A stretch of DNA of 64,000 bases from Billgrantia tianxiuensis (GCF_009834345.1 NZ_CP035042.1:992001-1056000); one strand, 5' to 3'; shown: positions 1 to 9,141, counted from the first letter of the stretch. Translations and numbers: made by a program. The notes: a model not told the origin generated them from the sequence alone.

Positions 1-1
1 G

Positions 2-724
2 GTTACTGGACTCACGCCCAGGGCCTACGCCATCGCCCGACGGGCGGAGCGCGTGCGCGAAGAACTCGCCAGTTGCGAAACGGTCACCGAGGCGATGTAC
101 GAGGCGGGCTTCAACTCCAGCGGACGCTTCTATGCCGGTACCGATCGCATGCTCGGCATGACGCCCAAGCGTTACCGTTCAGGAGGGAAAGACATGGAGA
201 TCCGCTTCGCCCTTGGGGAGTGTTCATTGGGCACCATACTGGTGGCGAGCAGCGAGAAGGGCATATGCGCCATTTCCCTGGGCAGCGATCCGGAGCAGCT
301 GCTTCAGGAGTTCCAGGATCGTTTCGCCAATGCCACTCTCATTCCCGGAGGGAAGGATTTCGATGCCTGGGTGGCCCAAGTGGTGGGTTTCGTCGAAGCG
401 CCTGGTCTCGGGCTTTCGCTGCCGCTGGACATTCGTGGCACTGCCTTTCAGCAACGGGTCTGGCAGGCGCTGACCGAGATTCCCGTGGGCACCACGATCA
501 GCTATGCAGAGTTGGCGGAACGTATCGGTTCTCCCAAGTCGGTGCGTGCCGTGGCCAGGGCCTGCGCCTCCAACCCTGTTGCGCTTGCCATTCCCTGCCA
601 TCGGGTCGTACGCAGCGATGGGGCGCTTTCCGGGTATCGCTGGGGCGTGGAGAGAAAACGCACGCTGCTCGAGCGAGAGGCGAAGCGGGCTGATGTCCCA
701 ATGCTGGAGAGGGAACCCGAATGA
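2..724 (+). CDS. ada: Bifunctional Ada protein, C-terminal part (AraC-type HTH plus O6-alkylguanine-DNA methyltransferase), 5' truncated by window edge
   Basis: The frame is open from the first bases of the window, so the N-terminal methyl-phosphotriester domain lies outside. About 63 visible residues are the end of an AraC-type DNA-binding domain (TPRAY and TPKRY motifs). They are followed by the suicidal alkyltransferase domain with the IPCHRVV motif, whose Cys accepts the alkyl group from O6-alkylguanine. In the Ada family the protein both repairs alkylated DNA and, once methylated, activates the adaptive-response genes. A GTG at 53 is in frame, but the open frame upstream shows it is not the true start. 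A separate Ogt-type enzyme lies at 38.8 kb. Confidence 0.93.
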   Translation, partial: VTGLTPRAYAIARRAERVREELASCETVTEAMYEAGFNSSGRFYAGTDRMLGMTPKRYRSGGKDMEIRFALGECSLGTILVASSEKGICAISLGSDPEQLLQEFQDRFANATLIPGGKDFDAWVAQVVGFVEAPGLGLSLPLDIRGTAFQQRVWQALTEIPVGTTISYAELAERIGSPKSVRAVARACASNPVALAIPCHRVVRSDGALSGYRWGVERKRTLLEREAKRADVPMLEREPE

Positions 725-838
725 AAGAACCGAGGCGGCCCTGTCGGTGCATTAGGCAGCGGCGGCAGGTGCCGCCGCCCATGGGCGCGACACTCACCCC
801 GTCCTGGACGGACACCGTCGATCGCATTTCCAAGCGCT

Positions 839-1387
839 TTATTCTGTAGCGGTATCGAGAGGGTTCATCGTTTCTTCCAGTGCTTCGGTGATGCCCGCCT
901 GCGGAGTGCGCTCGAGAAAGGTCGAAAGCACTACATAGCTGCGCGTGGCTTTCACGCACGGCAGGGCATAGAGCCGGGCAAGCAACCCCTCCAGCGAGCG
1001 ACTGCTGGCGCAACGTACCTTGAGCAGCATGCAGGCGTCGCCAGCGACCGAATGGATCTCCTCGACTTCAGGCAGCTCCGAGATCGCCAGCAGTTCCTTG
1101 GTCTTGCCCCACCCCGTGGAGTCGACATGCACGAAGGCGAGGAACGGCTTACCCATTTCGGGGCCGTCGAGCATCGCCACGGTGCCGCGGATGCGCCCCG
1201 TGGCGCGCAGCCGCTTGACCCGCTCGTGCACGGCCGGTGCCGAAAGCCCGACGCGGCTGCCGAGTTCGGCATAGCTGAGTCCGGCGTCTTGGGCCAGCTC
1301 GCCTAATATCTTTCGGTCGAAGGCATCCAGCGGGCGTGCCTCTTGAGCCTTGCCCCGAATGACTTCTGTTTTTTCAGAATTCGGCAT
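839..1387 (-). CDS. Lrp/AsnC family transcriptional regulator
   Basis: About 182 residues. The N-terminal winged HTH begins LDAFDRKILGEL and contains LSYAELGSRVGLSAPAVHERV. It is followed by the RAM/AsnC ligand-binding domain, with the typical EVEEIHSVAGDACMLLKV stretch. An upstream in-frame start at 1423 would add 12 residues and overlap the divergent transporter leader more deeply; the ATG at 1387 gives a normal family N-terminus. It is divergent from the MFS exporter at 1443 with only about 55 bp between starts, so it probably controls that gene, perhaps in response to an amino acid. The ligand is unknown. Confidence 0.85.
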   Translation of the reverse strand: MPNSEKTEVIRGKAQEARPLDAFDRKILGELAQDAGLSYAELGSRVGLSAPAVHERVKRLRATGRIRGTVAMLDGPEMGKPFLAFVHVDSTGWGKTKELLAISELPEVEEIHSVAGDACMLLKVRCASSRSLEGLLARLYALPCVKATRSYVVLSTFLERTPQAGITEALEETMNPLDTATE

Positions 1388-1442
1388 TTCCGTGATTGCT
1401 CCGAATGGCGTTCCTTTCTTCAATGTTAATGTCGAACCTCAT

Positions 1443-2609
1443 ATGGAGCGAGCCGTGATTCCTCGTCGCGTTCTTCTGCTGACTGCTGCCATTGCCGTGA
1501 TCGGTGCCAACTCGCTGGCGCTGAGCCCCATTGCCGCCACGGTGGCGACATCCTTTCCGGGGCGCAGCGCCGCCGACGTGGTAACGGCCGCGGCCCTCTA
1601 TGGCCTGGCCACGGCATGCAGTGCGCTGCTGCTGGCTTCGCTGAGCGATCGCATCGGTGCCGAGCGTGCCTTGGTGCGAGCGCTGCTCGGGCTGTCGGCT
1701 TCCCTGGGCGTCGCTGCGCTCTCGCCGGCACTGTGGACGCTGGTTGCTGCCCAGGCGCTGGCCGGCCTGGCGGCGGGCGTGGCGTTGCCGGCAATCTATA
1801 CCCTCACCGCTCAGGTGGCTGAAAAGGGGCGCGAGAGTCAGACCTTGAGCTTCGTGCTGACGGGATGGACGCTGAGTCTGGTGGTCGGGGTTGGCCTGGC
1901 GGCGCTATTGGCCGACCTGCTGCACTGGCGTGCCGTCTTCTCTCTATTGGCACTGGCTGCCGTCGGGTTGGCGCTGGGGGTTTCTCGCTGCCACGATTGG
2001 GGTGTGAGAACGGTCGGTGAGGCGCCGAGTTCCACTCTCAAGGCCTTGCGTATCCCAGGCATTCACTCGGTATTGCTGAACGTCGCGGCCTACATGACGG
2101 CGTTCTACGGCTTGTACACCTATCTTGGCCCGTACCTGGGTGAGGTGCTGCAACTCCCCGCATCCTTCGCGGGGCTGGCCATCGCCGTCTATGGACTGGG
2201 CTTTGGCGCCGCCGCGCCGTTGGGTCGGCTGGTCGACCGCTACGGCGCCACTGCTGCCGCTTGTGTGACCTTTGCCGGCCTGATGCTCGTCTACCTGGGC
2301 TTGATGGCGGCTGCCGCACTTCCGCCGGTACTGCTGGGGCTCTGTCTTGCCTGGGGCGTGGCCAATCATCTCGGCTTGAACCTGCTAATGCGCCAGCTTG
2401 CCGAGATCGACCCGGCGCAGCGGGGTGCCATCATGGGGCTGTATAGCGCCATCACGTATTTGTGCGTGTTTGCCGGCGCGCTGCTCTATCGGCCGATCTT
2501 CACTCACTTCGGCTTTGCCGCCTGCGCCTGGGCCTCGGCAATGCTGGTGCTGCCGGCCCTGGGCTGGGCCCTGGGGCAGTGGCGTAGGAAACAGGCGGCA
2601 TTGGAGTAG
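1443..2609 (+). CDS. MFS transporter, 12-TM drug/metabolite efflux type
   Basis: 388 residues, strongly hydrophobic throughout, with about 12 predicted helices. The cytoplasmic loop after helix 2 has the MFS motif A variant LLASLSDRIGAERALVRALL. The frame is open upstream to 1350, but that stretch (with FGISVIAPN) is not MFS-like and lies over the regulator; the ATG at 1443 starts just before the first helix. Members with this architecture export drugs, sugars or amino acids with proton exchange. Divergence from the Lrp-type regulator suggests an amino-acid-related substrate, but nothing in the sequence fixes it. Confidence 0.82.
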   Translation: MERAVIPRRVLLLTAAIAVIGANSLALSPIAATVATSFPGRSAADVVTAAALYGLATACSALLLASLSDRIGAERALVRALLGLSASLGVAALSPALWTLVAAQALAGLAAGVALPAIYTLTAQVAEKGRESQTLSFVLTGWTLSLVVGVGLAALLADLLHWRAVFSLLALAAVGLALGVSRCHDWGVRTVGEAPSSTLKALRIPGIHSVLLNVAAYMTAFYGLYTYLGPYLGEVLQLPASFAGLAIAVYGLGFGAAAPLGRLVDRYGATAAACVTFAGLMLVYLGLMAAAALPPVLLGLCLAWGVANHLGLNLLMRQLAEIDPAQRGAIMGLYSAITYLCVFAGALLYRPIFTHFGFAACAWASAMLVLPALGWALGQWRRKQAALE

Positions 2610-2638
2610 CGAAGTCATTGACGGAAAGGAGCTTGAAA

Positions 2639-3034
2639 ATGATTGCCTACACCATGGTCGGAACCAGGAACCTGGAGAGAGCGCTGAAGTTCTACGATCC
2701 ACTTTTCGCTGAAATGGGTTGGGATGTCTGTTGGAAAGACGATTCCTGCGTTTCCTACGGCAAAGAGACCGACCTCGACTTCCCCAGGTTCATTGTCGGC
2801 TATCCCTTCGATGGTCAGGAAGCCGGGGTAGGGAATGGCACCATGACGGCTTTCCAGTTCGCCGAACCGGGGCAGGTCGACAGGCTGTATGAAATTGCCA
2901 TCAGCAACGGAGGCAGTGACGAAGGCGCTCCGGGCTACCGGCCTCAATATGGCGAAGGCTTTTATGCGGCTTATGTTCGTGACTGCGATGGCAACAAGTT
3001 GGCGTTCGTCATCTATCCCAGAGAGGCGGAATGA
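2639..3034 (+). CDS. VOC/glyoxalase-superfamily protein
   Basis: 131 residues with a single vicinal-oxygen-chelate fold: the N-terminal YTMVGTRNLERALKFYDPLF and the C-terminal YAAYVRDCDGNKLAFVIYP are typical of small glyoxalase-like proteins of this class. The start at 2639 is preceded by a strong GGAAAGGAG at 7 bases; the longer frame from 2618 lacks one. It begins about 30 bp after the MFS gene and may be co-transcribed with it. Family members include lactoylglutathione lyases, dioxygenases and fosfomycin or bleomycin resistance proteins. The substrate cannot be assigned. Confidence 0.8.
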   Translation: MIAYTMVGTRNLERALKFYDPLFAEMGWDVCWKDDSCVSYGKETDLDFPRFIVGYPFDGQEAGVGNGTMTAFQFAEPGQVDRLYEIAISNGGSDEGAPGYRPQYGEGFYAAYVRDCDGNKLAFVIYPREAE

Positions 3035-3130
3035 CCCAGTGGCATCCGCGTCGTTGTTCGATCCCTGCATCGTGGGTGTAGCGCCGCCACGCCGCTGAGC
3101 CGAACAGGAAGGTTGCCGATTTCCGGGCTG

Positions 3131-4029
3131 CTACATGTCTGCCGGGGGCTCCGGTAGCAGGGCAGGTGTCGACTCCCTCAATTGTGAGGGAGCGACTCCC
3201 TTGGCCTGGCGAAAGCGACTGGCCAGGTGGCTCGAGGAGCTGAAGCCGCAAGCCAGGGCAATCTCGGCCAGCGGTACCGTCGTCTCGTGCAGCAGTGTCT
3301 CGGCCCGTGCCAGTCTGCGTTGGAGCACGTACTGGTGGGGGATAGCCCCTGGCTCTGCTTGAACATGCGGGCGAAGTGGTACTCGCTGAGCTGGACTTGG
3401 GCGGCCAGCTCGGCGAGGGGCAGCGGCCGGTCCAGATGGGCCTCGATATAGTCGAGTACCTGCCGCAGGCGGTAGGGCGCGAGCCCGCCGCGGGGGCGCG
3501 GCAGTGCTCGTTGGCGCTGGCTGTAGGACCTGAGCAGGTGCACGAGTAGCAGGGTGACGGTGCTGTCCAGAGCCAGGCGGTCGGCCCGTTCCTGCCAGTC
3601 GAGAGCAAGCAGCCACTGACGATACAGGCTCGCAATCAGCGGGTCATCGGCGAAGGTCTTTTCATCCAGCAGCAGGCCGGAGGCGTCCTTGTCCCAGACC
3701 CGCTCCGCCAGCCCCGCCAGGTGCTGGTCGGTGAAGTAGAGGTGGACGAACTCGAGCGGGCCACGGATATCCCAAGTGGATTCGTGCTGGCCGGGCATCA
3801 GGCAGAAACGATCGGGGGCGCCGCCGTTGCGCCAACCGGCGGAGGTCTTGCGGTAGGACTCGTAGCCATCGGCCACGTAGAGGCTCAGGGTGTGATGGGC
3901 CGGCTTGTCGAGTGCGATGTGATCATTGCAGTTGTACCACTGGGAAAGGCCGATTCCGCCGTCGAGTTGGGCGGCGCGCTTCAATTGGGCATGGTGTTGT
4001 CCCAGACGCTCGAAGACATGGTACTGCAT
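3131..4029 (-). CDS. AraC family transcriptional regulator, reading frame broken by a one-base contraction
   Basis: Residues 1 to about 230 read in one frame from the ATG at 4029 (RBS GAGAAAGG): an N-terminal cupin-like sensor domain, then the first HTH (LPLAELAAQVQLSEYHFARM). The second HTH (LAEIALACGFSSSSHLASRF, ending at 3131) reads in another frame. Adding one G to the five-G run at 3337-3341 restores the family's continuous FKQSQGLSPHQYVLQRR. The broken part is otherwise undamaged, so an assembly error is more likely than a pseudogene. It is divergent from the EamA permease at 4226 and is its likely regulator. Confidence 0.85.
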
Positions 4030-4225
4030 GGCCCCTTTCTCCCTCGGCCGCTGACCGCTTGGCTCGATGCTTGGTTCGATAGTAGCTGGCCGCCTGGAGC
4101 GGGCCAAGCGAAGACCGGCAGGATCGCGAAAAAGCGCAAGAATCGAATGCCCGGCGCAAGAAGCTGAATGCCGGAGACCGCTGAAAGACGCACACTTGGT
4201 CGCTCGAATACCGAGGAGTGCGATC

Positions 4226-5155
4226 ATGAACCTGTTGCTTTATGCGACCACCGTGCTGATCTGGGGCACCACCTGGATCGCCATTGCCCTGCAAGTCGGC
4301 GAGGTGGCAGTGATGCTTTCGGTCTTCTATCGCTTCGCCCTGGCTGCCGGCGTCTTGCTGCTGTGGCTATCGGTCAGTGGCCGGCTGCATCGGCTAGGTG
4401 TGCGCGATCATCTGTTCTGTGCTTTGCAGGGCCTGTGTGTGTTCTGCCTCAACTTTTATTTCTTCTATACCGCCTCCGCCTATATCACCAGTGGTCTGAT
4501 TGCGGTGGTGTTCTCCATGGCGGTACTGTTCAACGCCGTCAATGGCGTGCTCTTCTTCCGCCAAACCATCACGCCGCGACTGCTGCTGGCGACCGCTTTG
4601 GGCCTGGCTGGGATGGTCAGCCTATTCTGGCCGGATATCTACCGTGGTGGGCTGGATGCCAGCGTGCTGTTCGGCTTGGGCTGCGCGCTGGTGGGAACCT
4701 ATGGTTTCTCCCTTGGCAATATGCTCAGTTTGCGCCATCAGCGGCGAGGCCTGGACCTGCTCTCCACCAACGCCTACGCCATGGGCTACGGCGCCCTGAT
4801 CATGCTGGCGCTGGTCGTGGTCAGCGGTACGCCCTTCGTGATGGACACCTCGCCTACCTATGTGGGCGCCTTGCTCTATCTGGCCATCTTTGGCTCGGTG
4901 ATCGGCTTCGGTGTCTATTTCGCCTTGGTGGGCCGGATCGGCCCCGGTCCGGCGGCCTACGCGACCCTGCTGTTTCCCCTGGTGGCCCTGGGTATCTCCA
5001 CTCTGGTGGAAGGCTATCAGTGGACGCCGCATGCCTTGGTAGGTTTGATAACGATCCTGATCGGCAATGGCGTAATGTTCTACAAGCCGCGCTTCAAGCC
5101 GGTGGCGAAAGAGACGAAAGTGGCGGCAGCGATGAGCCACTCCAGCGACGTGTAA
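4226..5155 (+). CDS. EamA/DMT family transporter (10-TM)
   Basis: 309 residues with two EamA repeats and about ten hydrophobic helices. The N-terminus (LLLYATTVLIWGTTWIAI) has the WGTTW signature common in RhaT/YdcZ-like drug/metabolite transporters. The start at 4226 follows GAGGAGTG; the longer open frame upstream adds only charged, non-family sequence. Such permeases usually export amino acids or other metabolites. It is divergent from the AraC regulator and convergent with the XRE regulator. Confidence 0.88.
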   Translation: MNLLLYATTVLIWGTTWIAIALQVGEVAVMLSVFYRFALAAGVLLLWLSVSGRLHRLGVRDHLFCALQGLCVFCLNFYFFYTASAYITSGLIAVVFSMAVLFNAVNGVLFFRQTITPRLLLATALGLAGMVSLFWPDIYRGGLDASVLFGLGCALVGTYGFSLGNMLSLRHQRRGLDLLSTNAYAMGYGALIMLALVVVSGTPFVMDTSPTYVGALLYLAIFGSVIGFGVYFALVGRIGPGPAAYATLLFPLVALGISTLVEGYQWTPHALVGLITILIGNGVMFYKPRFKPVAKETKVAAAMSHSSDV

Positions 5156-5171
5156 GAGCCGGCTCGGCTCT
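5155..5171. terminator. Short hairpin between convergent genes
   Basis: A perfect 7-bp stem (AGAGCCG / CGGCTCT) with a GCT loop starts at the EamA stop codon and lies before the end of the convergent XRE gene. There is no run of T on either side, so intrinsic termination is only possible, not shown. Confidence 0.35.
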
Positions 5172-5206
5172 GGAAGGTGGGGTAGGAAGTACTTCCCGGT
5201 GCCCGG

Positions 5207-5998
5207 TCAGTCGGAGGGGAAATAAACCACCATCCTGAGGTGCCGGTGCTCGTCCACCAGCAGTGTGGTGTGTTGATACTCCCTCTGATTCGAGTCGGCG
5301 TCGAGAAGCGTGCCGATGCCGTAGCGATAGGCTTCATGATTGGGCTGCTCCCACCAGCGGCGAAAATCCGGCGACAGCTTGGTGAGTGCTTCTGTCAGTT
5401 CCTGTATGGCGGGGTCTTCGGGGGCGGCGGCCGAGTCGCAGCGGAACTGGGCCAGCAGGCGGGAGGCGTCCTGGCGCCAGTCGGGGAGGCGCCTGCGCAG
5501 CGCCGGGTCGGCGAACAGCAGGCGCATCATGTTGCGTTCGCCGGGCTCCCTGTCACTGAAGCCGAGCAGGACATCGGCGGCGGCGTTCCAGGCGATGACG
5601 TCCCAGCGCAGGTTCATCACGTAGGCGGGCCTTGGCATGTCGTCCATCAGCCTCTGCACCAGGGGCGGAATTTCCTGCCACTGGTAGGCCTCAACCGGCG
5701 GTGGGCGGCGATGGGCAAGCAGGAACAGGTGGCAGCATTCGGCGTCGTCGAGCTTGAGGGCCTTGGAGACTCGCAGCACGAAGCTCTCCGAGACGTTGAT
5801 ATCGCGCCCCTGCTCGAACCAGGTGTACCAGGTCAGTCCTACCCCGGCGAGGGTGGCCACCTCTTCGCGCCGCAGCCCGGGGGTGCGCCGGCGGCCGGTG
5901 GACGGCAGGCCGACGTCGGCTGGCGTCAGCTTGCTGCGATGATGGATCAGGAAGTCGGTGAGTTCGCTGCGGGTTCTGTCGAGGCTGCGCCCGGCCAT
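5207..5998 (-). CDS. XRE-family HTH regulator with MmyB-like ligand-binding domain
   Basis: 263 residues. The N-terminal XRE HTH (PGLRREEVATLAGVGLTWYT, then FEQGRDINVS) is the signature of the MmyB-like regulators. It is followed by a PAS-like C-terminal domain (RWDVIAWNAAADVLLG; ERNMMRLLF). These proteins commonly sit next to, and control, short-chain dehydrogenases or efflux pumps. Here the gene is divergent from the DHA2-type MFS pump at 6107, with a palindrome just upstream of its start, so it probably regulates that pump. Confidence 0.9.
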   Translation of the reverse strand: MAGRSLDRTRSELTDFLIHHRSKLTPADVGLPSTGRRRTPGLRREEVATLAGVGLTWYTWFEQGRDINVSESFVLRVSKALKLDDAECCHLFLLAHRRPPPVEAYQWQEIPPLVQRLMDDMPRPAYVMNLRWDVIAWNAAADVLLGFSDREPGERNMMRLLFADPALRRRLPDWRQDASRLLAQFRCDSAAAPEDPAIQELTEALTKLSPDFRRWWEQPNHEAYRYGIGTLLDADSNQREYQHTTLLVDEHRHLRMVVYFPSD

Positions 5999-6014
5999 GG
6001 CAGTGCTCCAGGGA

Positions 6015-6029
6015 ATTACCTGCAGTAAT
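6015..6029. promoter_or_regulatory. Candidate operator of the XRE regulator
   Basis: The 15-bp palindrome ATTAC-CTGCA-GTAAT lies 17 bp upstream of the XRE start, in the divergent promoter region shared with the MFS pump. The placement fits autoregulation and pump control. No experimental or family consensus is available here. Confidence 0.4.
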
Positions 6030-6106
6030 AGGATAACTGGCTATATTGTAACACTATCAAGATGCGCCAAGACTACCATGCCAACCCTATGGAAAGGAGG
6101 CATGGC

Positions 6107-7678
6107 ATGGTTTCACTCAATGAAGGTTCACGTATCGCCCGGCAGCGTGCGGGTTTCAAGGAGTGGGCGGGCCTGGCGGTGTTGGCGTTGCCCACCGTGC
6201 TGCTCGGTCTCGATGTCACCATTCTTTATCTGGCCTTGCCCGCCTTGGCGGCGGACCTGCAGCCAAGCAGTACCCAGGCGCTGTGGATCATGGATGCCTA
6301 CGGCTTCATGATCGCCGGTTTTCTGATCACCATGGGCACCTTGGGCGACCGCATCGGCCGCCGCCGGCTGCTGATGATCGGCGCCGTGGCCTTTGGCATC
6401 ACCTCGGTGATCGCGGCCTATGCCACCAGTGCCGCCGTATTGATCGCTGCCCGCGCGGTGCTTGGTGTGGCCGGCGCGACACTGATGCCATCGACCCTGG
6501 CGCTGATCAGCAACATGTTCGGCGACGTGCGTCAGCGCGCCCTGGCCATCGGTGTGTGGGCCACCATGTTCGCTCTGGGCATGGCGCTGGGGCCGGTAGT
6601 GGGTGGTGTCTTACTGGAACGCTTCTGGTGGGGCTCGGCCTTCCTGGTGGCGGTGCCCGTGGTGGCCGTATTGCTGATCGCGGCGCCAATCCTGCTGCCG
6701 GAGTATCGTGTGAAGCGCAGTGGGCGGCTGGATCTCACCAGCGTATTGCTCTCGCTGGCGGCCGTACTGCCGGCGGTCTATGGCGTCAAGGAACTCGCCA
6801 AAGTGGGGCTCGAATTCGTTCCGGTGCTGGCGTTGGCGCTGGGTGTGCTGATGGCGCTCGTGTTCGTGCGCCGCCAGCAGCATCTGGACGACCCGCTGCT
6901 CGACATGCGGCTGTTCGGCAGCCGCACCTTCAGCGCCGCTCTGATCGTATTGCTGGTGGGGCTGGTCGGCGTGTCCGGCGTGATGCTGCTGGTGACTCAG
7001 TACCTGCAATTGGTGGCAGGGCTCACGCCGCTGGCGGCGGGGCTGTGGATGGGGCCGCCGGCGCTGATGATGGTGCTGGCGGGCATCGTGGCGCCGCTGG
7101 TGGCTCGCCGCATTCGTCCCGGCTACGTGGTGGGTGCGGCCCTGGCACTCTCCACGCTGGGCTACTGGCTGCTGGCCGCCGTCGAGGTGGATGCCAATGG
7201 GGTGGGCATGGCGATTGCGGGGTTCTCGCTGGTCTATCTCGGCCTGGGCACCATTGCCGCCCTGGGAACCGATCTGGTGGTGGGCGCGGCACCGGCGGAA
7301 AAGGCCGGTTCGGCCTCGGCCATGTCGGAGATGGTGCAGGAACTGGGAGTGGCGCTAGGCGTGGCCCTGCTCGGTAGCCTGGCCACCTTCGTCTATCGCG
7401 CCCAGGTCAGCGCGACGATGGCCGATGGCGAAGTCGCCGATGCGGCGGGCATCGCGGAAGAAAGCCTGTGGGCCACCGTTTCGGCCGGCGATAGCCTGCC
7501 TGCCGGCGTACTGCTGGAAGCCCAGCAGGCCTTTACCGCAGGGCTGAACGTGACCGCAACAGTGGGCGGCATCGCTATCCTGGCGCTGGCCGTGATCTCC
7601 ATCGTCAGCCTGCGACATGTCGGGGCGATAGGAGGAGAGGCCCGGGAGGCCTCAGGAGAGAAGGGCGAGCCCTGCTAG
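6107..7678 (+). CDS. DHA2-family (EmrB/QacA-like) 14-TM drug efflux MFS
   Basis: 523 residues and about 14 hydrophobic helices. The first helix ends LLGLDVTILYLALPALAADL, the QacA/SmvA-like motif D1; motif A is GTLGDRIGRRRLLMIG; motif C lies around LGMALGPVVGG. The ATG at 6107 follows GGAAAGGAGG at 6 bases, so it is preferred to the in-frame start at 6062. Relatives (SmvA, LfrA, QacA) extrude cationic dyes, quaternary ammonium compounds and paraquat by proton antiport. It is probably under the divergent XRE regulator. Confidence 0.9.
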   Translation: MVSLNEGSRIARQRAGFKEWAGLAVLALPTVLLGLDVTILYLALPALAADLQPSSTQALWIMDAYGFMIAGFLITMGTLGDRIGRRRLLMIGAVAFGITSVIAAYATSAAVLIAARAVLGVAGATLMPSTLALISNMFGDVRQRALAIGVWATMFALGMALGPVVGGVLLERFWWGSAFLVAVPVVAVLLIAAPILLPEYRVKRSGRLDLTSVLLSLAAVLPAVYGVKELAKVGLEFVPVLALALGVLMALVFVRRQQHLDDPLLDMRLFGSRTFSAALIVLLVGLVGVSGVMLLVTQYLQLVAGLTPLAAGLWMGPPALMMVLAGIVAPLVARRIRPGYVVGAALALSTLGYWLLAAVEVDANGVGMAIAGFSLVYLGLGTIAALGTDLVVGAAPAEKAGSASAMSEMVQELGVALGVALLGSLATFVYRAQVSATMADGEVADAAGIAEESLWATVSAGDSLPAGVLLEAQQAFTAGLNVTATVGGIAILALAVISIVSLRHVGAIGGEAREASGEKGEPC

Positions 7679-7682
7679 CCGG

Positions 7683-8285
7683 TCAGCTAGTCAGTGCGCT
7701 CCAGCTCGCCATGGCGCAGTCGGCAATGGCCAGCAGCGTTTCTCTTGAAGCGCCGTCACGGGCCTGAATCGACATGCCGTGCTGCACGGTGACGAAGTAG
7801 CTGGCCAGGGCGCGACAGTCCGTCGAGGCGGGTAGCTCGCCTTCCTCGACGGCACGCTTCAGGCGCCGCTCCAACAGGCAGCCATTCGCCTGACGGTGGG
7901 CCTTCAAGGCATCGCAGACCTGTGTGTTGGCGCCCTGCATCTGCGGGGCGGCAAGCACGATCATGCAGCCGCGAGGTGTATCGCCGCGGGTGAATGCCTC
8001 GGCCGTGGCATGCAGCACATGCGCGATGGCGGCATGTGCCGTCGGCGCCGTCTCCACTTGCTCCCAGATACCGCTGCCTTCCGTGCGTACATAGAGCTTT
8101 ACCGCTTCATGGAACAGTGCCTCCTTGCTGCCGAAGGTGGCGTAGAGGCTGGGAGCGTTGATACCCATGGCCCGGGTCAGATCGGCAATCGAGGCGTTGT
8201 CGTAGCCTTGGGCCCAGAACACTTCCATGGCACGGCGTAGGGCCTCTTCTCTGTCGAAGCCGCGTGGTCTGCCACGCTGGGACAT
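7683..8285 (-). CDS. TetR/AcrR family repressor
   Basis: 200 residues. The N-terminal TetR HTH (FDREEALRRAMEVFWAQGYD, then SIADLTRAMGINAPSLYATF with GSKEALF) is textbook; the C-terminal ligand domain is of the AcrR class seen in regulators of short-chain dehydrogenases and NemR-like systems. A Cys lies within RGCMIVLAA, a position that in related proteins can sense electrophiles (inference). It is divergent from the SDR gene at 8401, with two near-identical operators between the starts. Confidence 0.92.
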   Translation of the reverse strand: MSQRGRPRGFDREEALRRAMEVFWAQGYDNASIADLTRAMGINAPSLYATFGSKEALFHEAVKLYVRTEGSGIWEQVETAPTAHAAIAHVLHATAEAFTRGDTPRGCMIVLAAPQMQGANTQVCDALKAHRQANGCLLERRLKRAVEEGELPASTDCRALASYFVTVQHGMSIQARDGASRETLLAIADCAMASWSALTS

Positions 8286-8300
8286 GCCTAGCTCCTTTTT

Positions 8301-8318
8301 TTGTATCGATAACTACAA
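8301..8318. promoter_or_regulatory. TetR operator 1 (proximal to the repressor gene)
   Basis: Inverted repeat TTGTA-N8-TACAA, 15 bp upstream of the repressor start. It shares the core TGTATCGATAACTACA with operator 2, differing at one inner base. Two matching palindromes between divergent genes are the usual layout of a TetR autoregulatory switch. Confidence 0.72.
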
Positions 8319-8357
8319 AATATCTTGACAGGCGCTCTCATGTCCAGCCACCTTGGT

Positions 8358-8377
8358 TATGTATCGATCACTACATA
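8358..8377. promoter_or_regulatory. TetR operator 2 (proximal to the SDR gene)
   Basis: Inverted repeat TATGTA-N8-TACATA with core TGTATCGATCACTACA, ending 23 bp before the SDR start codon. It is nearly identical to operator 1, with centres about 58 bp apart on the divergent intergenic region. Confidence 0.72.
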
Positions 8378-8400
8378 AATTGATTGAACGGAGGCGAGAC

Positions 8401-9141
8401 ATGCAGCAACTCAGCGGAAAGGTAGCGATGGTTACCGGTGGCAGCCGGGGTATCGGCGCCGCCATTGCCCGGCGTCTGGCAGCGGAAGGAGCGAGAGTTT
8501 CAGTGACCTGCGTCAACGGCGAGGCCCAGGCGCAGTCGGTGGTGGACGAGATCGTGTCGGCGGGTGGTCGCGCCATGGCCATTCGCGCCGACAATCGTGA
8601 CGACGCGGCGCTCGAGGCCGCCGTCGAGCGTACGATAGCCGAGTTGGGCGGGCTCGATATCCTGGTCAACAACGCAGGTATCTTCCCATCCGGGACGATC
8701 GAAGAAGCCACACTGGAGGAACTGGATCGCACCATAGCGATCAACTTGCGGGCGCCGGTGGTGGCGTCCATGGCTGCAGTGGGGTACTTGCCGGAGGGTG
8801 GGCGCATCATCACCATCGGCAGTAACCTTGCCGTTCGGGTGCCCTGGCCAGGTATCAGCCTGTATGCCATGAGCAAGGCGGGCCTGGTGGGGCTGACCAA
8901 GGGGATGGCGCGGGACCTAGGGCCCCGCGGCATCAACGTCAACATCGTGCACCCAGGCTCCACCGACACTGACATGAACCCTGCCGACGGCGAGCTCTCC
9001 GACCCCCAGCGTAGCTTGATGGCCATCCCTCGATATAACGAGGCCGACGACGTAGCCGGCCTGGTGGCCTGGTTGGCTGGCCCGGAGGGTCGTTCGATCA
9101 CCGGGGCGGAGTTCACCATTGATGGAGGTGCCAACATTTAA
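8401..9141 (+). CDS. Short-chain dehydrogenase/reductase
   Basis: 246 residues with the classical SDR features: TGGSRGIGAAIA Rossmann motif near residue 12, NNAG near residue 88, active-site Ser in ITIGS, and the catalytic YAMSK. It ends with the usual GAEFTIDGG. The ATG at 8401 follows GGAGG; the longer frame from 8353 runs through operator 2. It resembles 3-oxoacyl-ACP reductase-like SDRs often paired with TetR repressors and induced by electrophilic or xenobiotic compounds. The substrate is not known. Confidence 0.9.
   Translation: MQQLSGKVAMVTGGSRGIGAAIARRLAAEGARVSVTCVNGEAQAQSVVDEIVSAGGRAMAIRADNRDDAALEAAVERTIAELGGLDILVNNAGIFPSGTIEEATLEELDRTIAINLRAPVVASMAAVGYLPEGGRIITIGSNLAVRVPWPGISLYAMSKAGLVGLTKGMARDLGPRGINVNIVHPGSTDTDMNPADGELSDPQRSLMAIPRYNEADDVAGLVAWLAGPEGRSITGAEFTIDGGANI

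Noticed and set aside
3131..4029. Treating araC, trpB, trpI, kinase, MocR and others as pseudogenes or cases of programmed frameshifting
   Set aside because: Each needs only one base in a homopolymer, all in the same direction, with otherwise intact sequence. No slippery heptamer with downstream pseudoknot was evident, and the genes are unrelated.
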